Source of the DNA: Endomicrobiia bacterium
GTDB taxonomy: Bacteria; Elusimicrobiota; Endomicrobiia; Endomicrobiales; Endomicrobiaceae
Assembly: GCA_009782015.1 (NCBI GenBank)
Contig: WQUP01000073.1
Location: 1-6,187, forward strand
Reading direction: 5' to 3'
DNA length: 6,187 bases
Each line of letters begins with the position of its first letter. Position 1 is the stretch's first letter. The notes beneath the pieces were generated by a model. The model was not told the origin of the DNA. It was given only the letters and a program-made list of their open reading frames with translations, and did not search any database. Below are positions 1 through 5,367 of this stretch, piece by piece. A program made the translations under genes and the position numbers.

Positions 1-342
1 ACCGGAGACGGTCTCTTGAGCGCGGTGCGGCTTCTTGCGGCTTTAAACCGCGAAAATAAAACGATGTCGCAGTTTTTAACCGGAGTCGAAAAGTTCCCGC
101 AGATTTTGGTAAACAGAAAAGTTGCGCAGAAGATTCCGCTTGAAAAGCTTCCGGAATCGGTCGCGCTTATCGGAAATTATGAAAAAGAGCTCGGCGCCGA
201 AGGCAGAATACTCGTCAGATATTCAGGAACGGAAAATCTTTTGAGGGTTATGGTTGAAGGAAAAGACGCGCAGCGGATAAAAGCGATTGCGGATGAGATA
301 ACAGATTCTATAACGGCGGAAGTTGAGAAGTTGGGAAGCTGA
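1..342 (+). CDS. glmM: Phosphoglucosamine mutase, C-terminal part (5' end outside window)
   Basis: GlmM interconverts glucosamine-6-phosphate and glucosamine-1-phosphate in the cytoplasm, the step feeding UDP-GlcNAc synthesis for peptidoglycan and lipid A. The frame is open from base 1, and 113 residues are visible. They begin TGDGLLSAVRLL, matching the end of domain 3 of alpha-D-phosphohexomutases. Further on is RYSGTENLLRVMVEG, the phosphate-binding loop of domain 4; the family often has SGTEP, and Asn at this place is a known variation. The ribose-free context cannot separate GlmM from other phosphohexomutases with certainty, but the loop and the nearby nagB favour GlmM. The final residues (EKLGS) and the TGA stop at 340-342 are encoded by the first unit of a 16-bp polypurine repeat, so the native C-terminus may have been replaced by repeat sequence. 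The TTG at 16 is not a real start. Confidence 0.9.
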   Translation, partial: TGDGLLSAVRLLAALNRENKTMSQFLTGVEKFPQILVNRKVAQKIPLEKLPESVALIGNYEKELGAEGRILVRYSGTENLLRVMVEGKDAQRIKAIADEITDSITAEVEKLGS

Positions 343-450
343 GAAGTTGGGAAGCTGAGAAGTTGAGCAGCGGCGAAAACAGCGGAAGCTGAGAAGTTGG
401 GCAAAAACAAAGACTTTTCTGCTGTTGCTCAGCTTCCCAACTTCTCAGCT
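325..450. repeat. Polypurine tandem and inverted repeat element A (after glmM)
   Basis: The 16-bp unit GAGAAGTTGGGAAGCT occurs at 325-340 and 341-356, with a diverged third copy starting at 357 and a partial one at 391-401. A perfect 23-bp inverted repeat pairs 337-359 with 428-450 across a 68-base spacer. Transcribed, this would form a long hairpin between the glmM stop and pdxJ. The left part overlaps the last codons and stop of glmM. No T-tract follows the hairpin, so it is not an ordinary intrinsic terminator. It resembles the low-complexity, polypurine-armed intergenic elements seen later in this window at 2375-2421 and 3491-3622, though the core sequence differs. No transposase is present, so any movement would have to be driven in trans. 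Confidence 0.85.
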
Positions 451-473
451 CTCTCAGCTTCTAAAAGGTAACC

Positions 474-1238
474 ATGATAAAACTCGGCGTAAATATAGAC
501 CATGTGGCTACGATAAGGCAGGCGAGGCTTGAAGATTTTCCGAGCGTAATCGCCGCTGCAGCCGCGTGCGAAAAAGCCGGCGCCGACAGCATAACGGTTC
601 ATTTGCGGGAAGACAGGCGCCACATTCAAGACAGCGACGTGTACGGCTTGAAAAAAAACATGCGGACAAAATTGAATCTCGAGATGGCCGCAAGCGAAGA
701 GATAGTAAAAATCGCGCTTGACGTAAAACCCGACTTTGTCTGTCTTGTTCCGGAAAAAAGGCTTGAGCTTACCACTGAAGGCGGGCTTGACGTTGCCGGA
801 CAGAAAAAGAAGCTTGCGGCAATAACGGAAAGGCTTAAAAAAGCCGGGATTGTCGTCAGCATGTTTATAGACGCAGACGCCGCTCAGGTTGAAGCCAGCC
901 GCGCGGTAAACGCCGATTGCGTCGAGCTGCATACCGGAAATTACGCAAAATATTTTAAGGAATACGGAGCCGAATCAAAAAAATTTCTGGATGAAGCCGG
1001 GCGGATACGCAAAGTTTCGGAGCTAGCTGTAAAAAACGGCCTTATTTTAAACGCGGGGCACGGGCTTGACTACGATAATATCGGGCAGATATGCCTCATA
1101 CCTCAAATGAACGAATTTAACATAGGTTTTGCGATTATCGCAAGAGCGGTTTTTGCGGGGCTTGAAAATGCGGTCAGGGAGATGAAGGAAGCTATAGCCA
1201 AACGGCAGGCAAACGCCGCCACTTCCGGATTTGCCTGA
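474..1238 (+). CDS. pdxJ: Pyridoxine 5'-phosphate synthase
   Basis: PdxJ condenses 3-amino-2-oxopropyl phosphate with 1-deoxy-D-xylulose 5-phosphate to pyridoxine 5'-phosphate, the last ring-closing step of the DXP-dependent vitamin B6 pathway (cytoplasmic TIM-barrel octamer in known members). The 254-residue length is close to the usual 240-250. Family motifs are in order: LGVNIDHVATIRQAR (4-18), ITVHLREDRRHI (40-51, with His43, Arg45 and His50), LNLEMA with Glu70, LVPEKR, TTEGGLDVAGQ, the HTGNYA loop, and NAGHGLDYDNI with His196. In the later NIGH motif the His is replaced by Phe219 (EFNIGFAII), an oddity discussed in the findings. The start at 474 is supported by AAAAGG at 463-468, five bases upstream. 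The gene lies 131 bp after glmM across repeat element A and ends inside its own terminator hairpin. Confidence 0.96.
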   Translation: MIKLGVNIDHVATIRQARLEDFPSVIAAAAACEKAGADSITVHLREDRRHIQDSDVYGLKKNMRTKLNLEMAASEEIVKIALDVKPDFVCLVPEKRLELTTEGGLDVAGQKKKLAAITERLKKAGIVVSMFIDADAAQVEASRAVNADCVELHTGNYAKYFKEYGAESKKFLDEAGRIRKVSELAVKNGLILNAGHGLDYDNIGQICLIPQMNEFNIGFAIIARAVFAGLENAVREMKEAIAKRQANAATSGFA

Positions 1239-1245
1239 TTTTTTT
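1206..1245 (+). terminator. Intrinsic terminator overlapping the end of pdxJ
   Basis: A perfect 8-bp stem pairs 1206-1213 (CAGGCAAA) with 1230-1237 (TTTGCCTG). An inner CCG/CGG stem (1216-1218 with 1226-1228) extends the hairpin. Seven Ts follow at 1239-1245. The 3' arm includes the first two bases of the pdxJ stop codon, so the terminator is built into the last codons (KRQANAATSGFA). It implies that nagB has its own promoter. Confidence 0.75.
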
Positions 1246-1263
1246 CTCTTGCGGAGTCGGCAG

Positions 1264-1292
1264 TTACTTTAACGGCGGATAAAAATTATATT
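1264..1292 (+). promoter_or_regulatory. Possible promoter for nagB-acpS
   Basis: TATATT at 1287-1292 is one base from the sigma-70 -10 consensus and lies 17 bases after TTACTT (1264-1269), which is a poor -35. The position fits: after the pdxJ terminator and about 28 bases before the nagB start. I saw no clear operator. Confidence 0.35.
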
Positions 1293-1320
1293 GTTGCAGG
1301 AACTAGAAAGAGGATAAATC

Positions 1321-2046
1321 ATGGAATATATTATATGCAAAAATTACGAAGAAGTGTCGCTTTTAGGGGCGGCTATTTTGGCAAAGCAAATCAATAAAAA
1401 TCCAAAAAGCATATTGGGTTTGGCCACAGGCTCGACTCCCGTCGGGATGTATAAAAAGTTGGTAGAGATGCACAAAAAAAGCGGGCTTGACTTTTCGGAG
1501 GTTAAAACGTTCAATCTCGACGAATACTATCCGATAAAAAAGAGCAACGACCAGAGTTACGATTATTTCATGCGGGATAATCTGTTTTCGCACATCAACA
1601 TCAAGAAGGAAAATATACATTTGCCCAACGGCGAAAGCTCCGACCCCGATAAAGAATGCGCCGCTTACGAGAAAATGATTGCAGACGCCGGCGGAGTGGA
1701 CATACAAGTATTGGGTATCGGCGTAAACGGACATGTCGGTTTTAACGAGCCTGAAAACGAACTTAAACTTGCGACCCACCTTACCGGCCTTACCAAAAAC
1801 ACTATAGAGGTCAATTCGCGTTTCTTTAAAAAAATCGAAGACGTGCCGACAAAAGCGCTTACCATGGGAATGGGAACAATTAACAAGGCAAAATCTATTC
1901 TTTTGCTGATTACCGGCAAAAGCAAAGCTCCGGTTGTCAAAAAGCTCTTTTCCGGGGTTGTTACAACCGCCGTGCCGGCCAGCTTTTTGCATCTTCACCC
2001 CGACGTTACCGTTCTTTTGGACGAGGCGGCCGCAGAACTGTTATGA
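1321..2046 (+). CDS. nagB: Glucosamine-6-phosphate deaminase
   Basis: NagB converts glucosamine-6-phosphate to fructose-6-phosphate and ammonia, the final committed step of amino-sugar catabolism; it opposes the GlmS/GlmM direction. Of 241 residues, those visible as motifs are LGLATGSTPVGMY (phosphate-binding region), FNLDEY with the catalytic base Asp67, and GIGVNGHVGFNEP with His138 and Glu143. By alignment from memory these match Asp72, His143 and Glu148 of the E. coli enzyme. The position equivalent to E. coli Asp141 is Asn136, as in many short Firmicutes-type NagB proteins, and the length fits that shorter monomeric-type group rather than the 266-residue allosteric hexamer. AAAGAGGA at 1307-1314 sets the start with a 6-base spacing. 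Its stop overlaps the acpS start by 4 bp (ATGA). No nagA is visible in the window. Confidence 0.96.
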   Translation: MEYIICKNYEEVSLLGAAILAKQINKNPKSILGLATGSTPVGMYKKLVEMHKKSGLDFSEVKTFNLDEYYPIKKSNDQSYDYFMRDNLFSHINIKKENIHLPNGESSDPDKECAAYEKMIADAGGVDIQVLGIGVNGHVGFNEPENELKLATHLTGLTKNTIEVNSRFFKKIEDVPTKALTMGMGTINKAKSILLLITGKSKAPVVKKLFSGVVTTAVPASFLHLHPDVTVLLDEAAAELL

Positions 2047-2378
2047 ACATAGGCATAGACATAGAAGAAGTCAAACGATTTGAAAAATACGTGAAAGATA
2101 AAGACTATCTTGAGCGCGTGTTTGCGGAAGATGAGATATCCTACTGCATGCCGAAAAAAAATCCCGCGCAGCATCTTGCTGCGCGGTTCGCCGCAAAAGA
2201 AGCCGTCTGGAAAGCCTTAAGCACAAAAAATAAAAAACTCGCAATTACGGACATTTCCATAAAAAACACACAGTCCGGCAAGCCTGAAGTTTACATCAAA
2301 GGCAAAAGGTACAAAAAAATAGACGTGTCTCTTTCTCATGCGGATAAGTATGTAGCGGCTGCGGCGATAGCATTTTAA
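2043..2378 (+). CDS. acpS: Holo-[acyl-carrier-protein] synthase
   Basis: AcpS transfers the 4'-phosphopantetheine group of coenzyme A to a serine of apo-ACP, activating it for fatty-acid synthesis. The 111-residue protein shows the family hallmarks: MNIGIDIEEVKRFE with the Mg2+-binding Asp6, HLAARFAAKEAVWKAL with Glu53, GKPEVYI, and VSLSHADKYVAAAAI near the C-terminus. It is slightly shorter than the common 120-126. Its ATG overlaps the nagB TGA, and there is no convincing Shine-Dalgarno sequence close by, so translation is probably coupled to nagB. The TAA stop (2376-2378) lies in a TTTTAACG stretch shared with the outer end of the downstream repeat family, so the last residues may be repeat-derived. 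The acpS-nnrD order is common in bacteria. Confidence 0.95.
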   Translation: MNIGIDIEEVKRFEKYVKDKDYLERVFAEDEISYCMPKKNPAQHLAARFAAKEAVWKALSTKNKKLAITDISIKNTQSGKPEVYIKGKRYKKIDVSLSHADKYVAAAAIAF

Positions 2379-2421
2379 CGACAGAGTGAAAAGTGGGGAG
2401 TGAGGAGTGAAGATACGGCAA
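2375..2421. repeat. Single arm of the GAGTGAAG repeat family (copy B)
   Basis: The stretch starts with TTTTAACGACAGAGTGAA, which matches 17 of 18 bases with the reverse complement of the right end of the element at 3483-3629. It continues as polypurine and ends with GAGTGAAGATACGGCAA at 2405-2421, identical over 17 bp to 3513-3529. No opposite arm (CACTCC... strand) follows, so this is a half element. It abuts the acpS stop codon. Confidence 0.8.
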
Positions 2422-2431
2422 GCAGCTCCTT

Positions 2432-2535
2432 CGCCCCTTGCGGGAGAGGGCGCCAGTCCGAGGAATAACGAGGACGAGTCTGGCGCGGGCGCGAGATGTG
2501 AGCGCCCCGGATGGCACGAAGTGTCGGGGGAGGGG
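2432..2535. repeat. GC-rich multi-hairpin repeat upstream of nnrD
   Basis: This non-coding stretch can fold into successive hairpins: CGCCC/GGGCG (2432-2436 with 2448-2452), GCGCCAG/CTGGCGC (2450-2456 with 2480-2486) and GGGCGC/GCGCCC (2487-2492 with 2502-2507). The first two overlap and would compete. A short GCAC/GTGT arm follows. On the minus strand it reads like the CCCTCTCCCGCAAGGGG-type dispersed repeat known from many genomes, which produces false peptides with PSPARGEG. It is distinctly more GC-rich than the genes around it. The GGGGGAGGGG at 2526-2535 is the only purine-rich stretch that could serve as a ribosome binding site for nnrD. Confidence 0.65.
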
Positions 2536-2549
2536 TATAGCCTTGTCTT

Positions 2550-3497
2550 ATGAATAAACAAGATATAAAAAATTTCACGGCAAAATTAAAAAGAGATCCT
2601 GAAAGCCATAAGTATGATTACGGGCATGTTCTGGTAATCGCAGGATCAAAAAATATGCCCGGTGCAGGCGTGTTGTGCTGCAATTCGGCAATGCGTTCTG
2701 GGGCTGGGCTCGTAACTTACGCGGTGCGGGAGAGCTTTTTGAGTTCGGCTTGCGCCATGTCAAAGCCGGAAACGATGTTTTTTGTTTATAAGACGGCGGC
2801 CGACATATTAAAATTTATAAAGAGCAGAAAAGTTTCATCCGTTGTAATCGGCCCGGGACTTGCAGCAGATTCAAAGCTGCGCTCTTTTATCTTAAAAATC
2901 ATAACATCGGTAAATATTCCGGTAATTTTAGACGCTTCAGGAATTTCGGCGTTTAATAATGATTACGCGGGTTTAAAAAAGGCTAAAGCAAAGCTTATTC
3001 TTACTCCTCACGCATGCGAATTTTCAAAACTGACAGGCATGTCTGCGCCGTCATTGCGAGCCCTGAAAGGGCGCGGTAATCCAGACAATAAAACTGTTGT
3101 GTCAGCGAGTTTTAAACACTCCGGATTGCTTCGTTGTCGCTGCACTCCGCCTCGCAATGACGACAAGGAATCTGCCGTTAAGGAATTTGCCAAGAAATGT
3201 AATCTGATTTGTTTGTTAAAAGGTCGCAATACTATAGTTTCCGACGGTGAAAATACATATATAAATAAAACCGGCACTCCGGCTATGGCTACCGCCGGCA
3301 GCGGAGACGTTTTAAGCGGCGCGATTGCGGCGTTTGCCGGCATTAATCCTGATTTATTTGAAGCGGTTAAGTTTGCGGTTTTTATACACGGTCTTGCCGG
3401 CGAAATATCCGAAAAAGACAAAGGCGCTGCCGGCGTAATTGCAAGCGATATATCGGAAAACATGTGCTACGCCGTAAAACAGCTAACAAAAGAGTGA
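2550..3497 (+). CDS. nnrD: ADP/ATP-dependent NAD(P)H-hydrate dehydratase with repeat-encoded insertion
   Basis: NnrD repairs damaged NAD(P)H hydrate by nucleotide-dependent dehydration. It has a ribokinase-like fold (YjeF C-terminal domain). Visible motifs are YGHVLVIAGSKNMPGAG, AMRSGAGLVTYAV, VVIGPGLA, LILTPHACEFSKLTG, LLKGRNTIV and TPAMATAGSGDVLSG with the catalytic Asp253. The usual LDADALN segment reads LDASGIS here. The N-terminal epimerase domain (NnrE) found in fused YjeF proteins is absent. The 315-residue length exceeds the approximately 280 of stand-alone NnrD because residues about 167-205 are encoded by a palindromic element inserted in frame between LTG and the AVKEFAKK helix. 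An in-frame TAG at 2538 makes 2550 the first possible ATG; the only Shine-Dalgarno-like stretch is 14 bases away. The stop codon lies inside the next repeat. Probably functional, but not shown. Confidence 0.9.
   Translation: MNKQDIKNFTAKLKRDPESHKYDYGHVLVIAGSKNMPGAGVLCCNSAMRSGAGLVTYAVRESFLSSACAMSKPETMFFVYKTAADILKFIKSRKVSSVVIGPGLAADSKLRSFILKIITSVNIPVILDASGISAFNNDYAGLKKAKAKLILTPHACEFSKLTGMSAPSLRALKGRGNPDNKTVVSASFKHSGLLRCRCTPPRNDDKESAVKEFAKKCNLICLLKGRNTIVSDGENTYINKTGTPAMATAGSGDVLSGAIAAFAGINPDLFEAVKFAVFIHGLAGEISEKDKGAAGVIASDISENMCYAVKQLTKE
3049..3162. repeat. Palindromic element inserted in frame in nnrD
   Basis: The element runs from CGTCATTGCGAG (3049-3060) to its exact reverse complement CTCGCAATGACG (3151-3162), 114 bp or 38 codons. 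Further in, GGTAATCCAGA on the left pairs imperfectly with CCGGATTGCTT on the right, and GCCC/GGGC forms a small side hairpin just inside the left end. Elements with CGTCATTGCGAG ends are dispersed intergenically in many bacteria (known from general experience). Here one is translated as a Cys/Arg-rich peptide without a stop. Its right half is closely similar to 3533-3573. Confidence 0.85.
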
Positions 3498-3629
3498 AGA
3501 GTGAGGAGTGGAGAGTGAAGATACGGCAACTGCTCTGGATTGCTTCGAAGGCTTTGCCGTCTCGCAATGACGACAAAAATCCTTTGTCGTATCTCCACTC
3601 TCCACTCCTCACTCTTCACTCTGCCGTTA
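3483..3629. repeat. Long polypurine inverted repeat between nnrD and the M20 gene (copy C)
   Basis: A perfect 27-bp inverted repeat pairs 3491-3517 with 3596-3622. It continues inward to 39-bp arms (3491-3529 with 3584-3622) with only two mismatches. The outer flanks CTAACAAAAG and the reverse complement of CTGCCGTTAA are also related, giving the limits stated. The nnrD TGA (3495-3497) is inside the left arm. The 54-base centre contains the right half of the CGTCATTGCGAG element (3533-3573: GGATTGCTTCG ... CTCGCAATGACGACAA). The RNA would be a very stable hairpin immediately after the nnrD stop, without a T-tract. The reading frame is accidentally open through it, which makes a false N-terminal extension on the next gene. 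Confidence 0.9.
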
Positions 3630-3643
3630 AAAAGGGGGGTAAA

Positions 3644-4798
3644 ATGAGCATAGACAGCGAAATCATACGCAACAGAAGGCATATACATAAGCATCCCGAG
3701 CTCAGCGAATGCGAGTTGAAGACCGCAAAGTTTATCGAAAGCAAATTAAAAGAGCTCAAAATCCCGTTTAAGCGCATAACCAAAACAGGCATAGTAGCGC
3801 TTTTGAAAGGCGCAAGTTCCGGCAAAACAGTTGCTTTGCGCGCTGATATGGATGCTCTCCCAATACAAGAAGACAATAAGCTTGACTATAAATCCGTAAA
3901 TCCTGAAGTTATGCATGCTTGCGGGCATGATGCTCATACGGCTGTTGCGCTTGGCGCGGCCGCTCTCTTATCTAAAAAGAAAGACAGCTTAAAAGGAAAC
4001 GTGAAGTTTCTGTTCCAGCCTGCAGAAGAGACTTCCGGAGGCGCGGAAAGCATGATAAAAGCGGGAGCTTTAAAAAATCCCGAAGTCGATATAATTTTGG
4101 GGCTGCACGTGTGCCCGTGGCTTAAGAGCGGGATGATAGGCATAAAATACGAAGAAATGATGGCGGCGATAGACAAAGTTAAGATTGAATTTGAAGGGGA
4201 AATTGCGCACGGCGCTTATCCGCATCTGGGCAAAGACGCGCTTGCCGCGGCGGCTTATTTTATAATCTGGGCGCAGACAATAGTTTCAAGAGAGATGAAT
4301 CCAGTGGAGCCTTCTGTTATAACTTTCGGCAAAATCAAAGGCGGCGACGGATACAATATAATATGCGAAAACGTGTCTATAGACGGCACTGTCAGGACTT
4401 TTGACGCCAAAGCAAGAAAGCTTATAAAAGAAAGCATTCGCCGCAAGCTTAAAGCTCTGGAAATTTCGTCCGGCGTAAAAAGCCGGCTGACGTATGAGAA
4501 CGTCGGCAGCCCTCTTATAAATACCAGAGAAATTACAAAAATGTGCTATAAAACCGCCAAAGAGTTTTACGGAAAGAAGAATGTGGAGATTTTAAAAAGA
4601 CCCTCCATGGGCGGCGAAGATTTTGCCGAGTATCTGCATAAAGTTCCGGGAAATTTCGTTTACATAGGCACATCGAAAAACAAAGCCACTTCTTATCCGT
4701 GGCACCACAGCAACTTCAATATAGACGAATCCGCGCTTCCCAAAGCCGCAAAGTACATGGCTTATACGATTGAAAAAATTTTAGAAGGCAAGCAATAA
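3644..4798 (+). CDS. M20-family metallo-amidohydrolase (N-acyl amino acid amidohydrolase type)
   Basis: A 384-residue zinc/manganese-type peptidase-fold enzyme of the M20 (aminoacylase/hippurate hydrolase/N-acetyl-diaminopimelate deacetylase) group, expected to remove acyl groups from amino acids or related amines in the cytoplasm. Motifs are RRHIHKHPELS, VALRADMDALPIQE, HACGHDAHTAV with metal ligands Cys93 and His95, FQPAEETSGGAE with Glu128 and Glu129, GLHV with His155, the lid/dimerisation segment HGAYPHLGKDAL, GGDGYNIICENVSIDGTVRTF, and the C-terminal PSMGGEDFAEY and WHHSNFNIDE with His354/His355. No signal peptide is seen. The frame is open back to 3464, but those 60 residues are translated repeat. 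ATG 3644 has AGGGGGG just upstream (3633-3639) and starts the conserved part. The exact substrate cannot be told from the sequence; proximity to nagB makes an amino-sugar or cell-wall substrate conceivable but unproven. Confidence 0.93.
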   Translation: MSIDSEIIRNRRHIHKHPELSECELKTAKFIESKLKELKIPFKRITKTGIVALLKGASSGKTVALRADMDALPIQEDNKLDYKSVNPEVMHACGHDAHTAVALGAAALLSKKKDSLKGNVKFLFQPAEETSGGAESMIKAGALKNPEVDIILGLHVCPWLKSGMIGIKYEEMMAAIDKVKIEFEGEIAHGAYPHLGKDALAAAAYFIIWAQTIVSREMNPVEPSVITFGKIKGGDGYNIICENVSIDGTVRTFDAKARKLIKESIRRKLKALEISSGVKSRLTYENVGSPLINTREITKMCYKTAKEFYGKKNVEILKRPSMGGEDFAEYLHKVPGNFVYIGTSKNKATSYPWHHSNFNIDESALPKAAKYMAYTIEKILEGKQ

Positions 4799-4853
4799 GC
4801 AGCGTCACCGTCGATACTCGAATGCACTCTAATGCGGTCAGAGATTCTCATTC

Positions 4854-4882
4854 TTTACAAATCATTTATTATCGGATAAAAT
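4854..4882 (+). promoter_or_regulatory. Sigma-70-type promoter of the DUF3990 operon
   Basis: TTTACA (4854-4859) and TAAAAT (4877-4882) each match the consensus at five of six positions and are separated by exactly 17 bases. Transcription would be expected to start about 7 bases after the -10, near 4889-4891, at the ATG of the DUF3990-like gene. It lies downstream of the alternative ATG at 4822, which argues against that longer start. Confidence 0.7.
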
Positions 4883-4890
4883 ATTTTCAA

Positions 4891-5367
4891 ATGAAATTGT
4901 ATCACGGAAGCAATCAGATAATCGCAAATCCCAAATTGTTAAAACCTTCGCATCCTATGGATTTCGGGCATGGGTTTTATACTACGGCGAATTATTCTCA
5001 AGCTATTGCTTTTGCAAAAAAGGTTGTAATGTGGAGAGGCGGTGTTGCTGCGGTCAGCATATATGAACTCGATAAAATTCCGAAGGACTTTAAAATAACG
5101 ATATTTAAAAAGCCTGATAAAAATTGGCTTGAATTCGTGGTAAATAACAGGCTGGGCAAAGTTTTCGAAAGCGGGTCACAAATTATTATAGGCCCCGTAG
5201 CAAACGACGACGTTTATAGAATAGTCGAGGGTTATGAATCGGGCGATTACACGGAATCGGAAGCTTTGAAACGTCTAAAAATAAAGAAGCTGTTCGATCA
5301 ATATGTTTTTAAAACGCAGGAAGCTATAGACTTATTAAAATTTGCCGGAGATAAACATGTCAGATAA
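4891..5367 (+). CDS. DUF3990 family protein, probable ADP-ribosyltransferase fold
   Basis: The 158-residue protein matches, from memory, the DUF3990 pattern: it opens MKLYHGSNQII, then MDFGHGFYTTANYSQAIAFA (23-42), a V-S-I-Y-E-L-D strand, WLEFVVNNR (79-87), IIGPVANDDVY (99-109), and a C-terminal DQYVFKTQEAIDLLKF. The YHGS and GFYTT segments, with His5 and Tyr30, resemble the NAD-binding His and Tyr of H-Y-E type ADP-ribosyltransferases; this functional reading is inference. No signal peptide or membrane segment. The frame is open to ATG 4822, but the conserved part starts at 4891, the promoter lies between, and neither start has a Shine-Dalgarno sequence, so a leaderless mRNA is likely. It is the first gene of a three-gene set and overlaps the next by 11 bp. 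The set looks more AT-rich than the M20 gene (by eye in sampled lines), as might follow transfer. Confidence 0.8.
   Translation: MKLYHGSNQIIANPKLLKPSHPMDFGHGFYTTANYSQAIAFAKKVVMWRGGVAAVSIYELDKIPKDFKITIFKKPDKNWLEFVVNNRLGKVFESGSQIIIGPVANDDVYRIVEGYESGDYTESEALKRLKIKKLFDQYVFKTQEAIDLLKFAGDKHVR

Noticed and set aside
325..450. CRISPR array at the direct repeats after glmM
   Set aside because: The repeats are contiguous 16-bp tandem units with an inverted copy, without unique spacers of regular length and without cas genes.
429..932. Long minus-strand open frame antisense to pdxJ
   Set aside because: It is a shadow of the well-supported pdxJ gene, has no recognisable motifs and starts without a ribosome binding site.
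1264..1280. TTTAACGGCGG near nagB as another end of the GAGTGAAG repeat
   Set aside because: Only about nine bases resemble the TTAACGGC end, and no polypurine arm follows.
1726..1731. Asn136 in NagB as an active-site loss
   Set aside because: Asn at this place is usual in shorter Firmicutes-type NagB enzymes, and the other catalytic residues are intact.
1363..1998. 211-residue minus-strand open frame antisense to nagB
   Set aside because: NagB is unmistakable on the plus strand; the reverse frame has no family resemblance.
2217..2561. Minus-strand frame with PSPARGEG peptide before nnrD
   Set aside because: This peptide is typical of translated dispersed repeats; the frame also runs antisense into acpS.
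4822..4890. Upstream ATG giving a DUF3990 protein 23 residues longer
   Set aside because: No Shine-Dalgarno sequence, the extra residues precede the conserved start, and the likely promoter lies downstream of this ATG.
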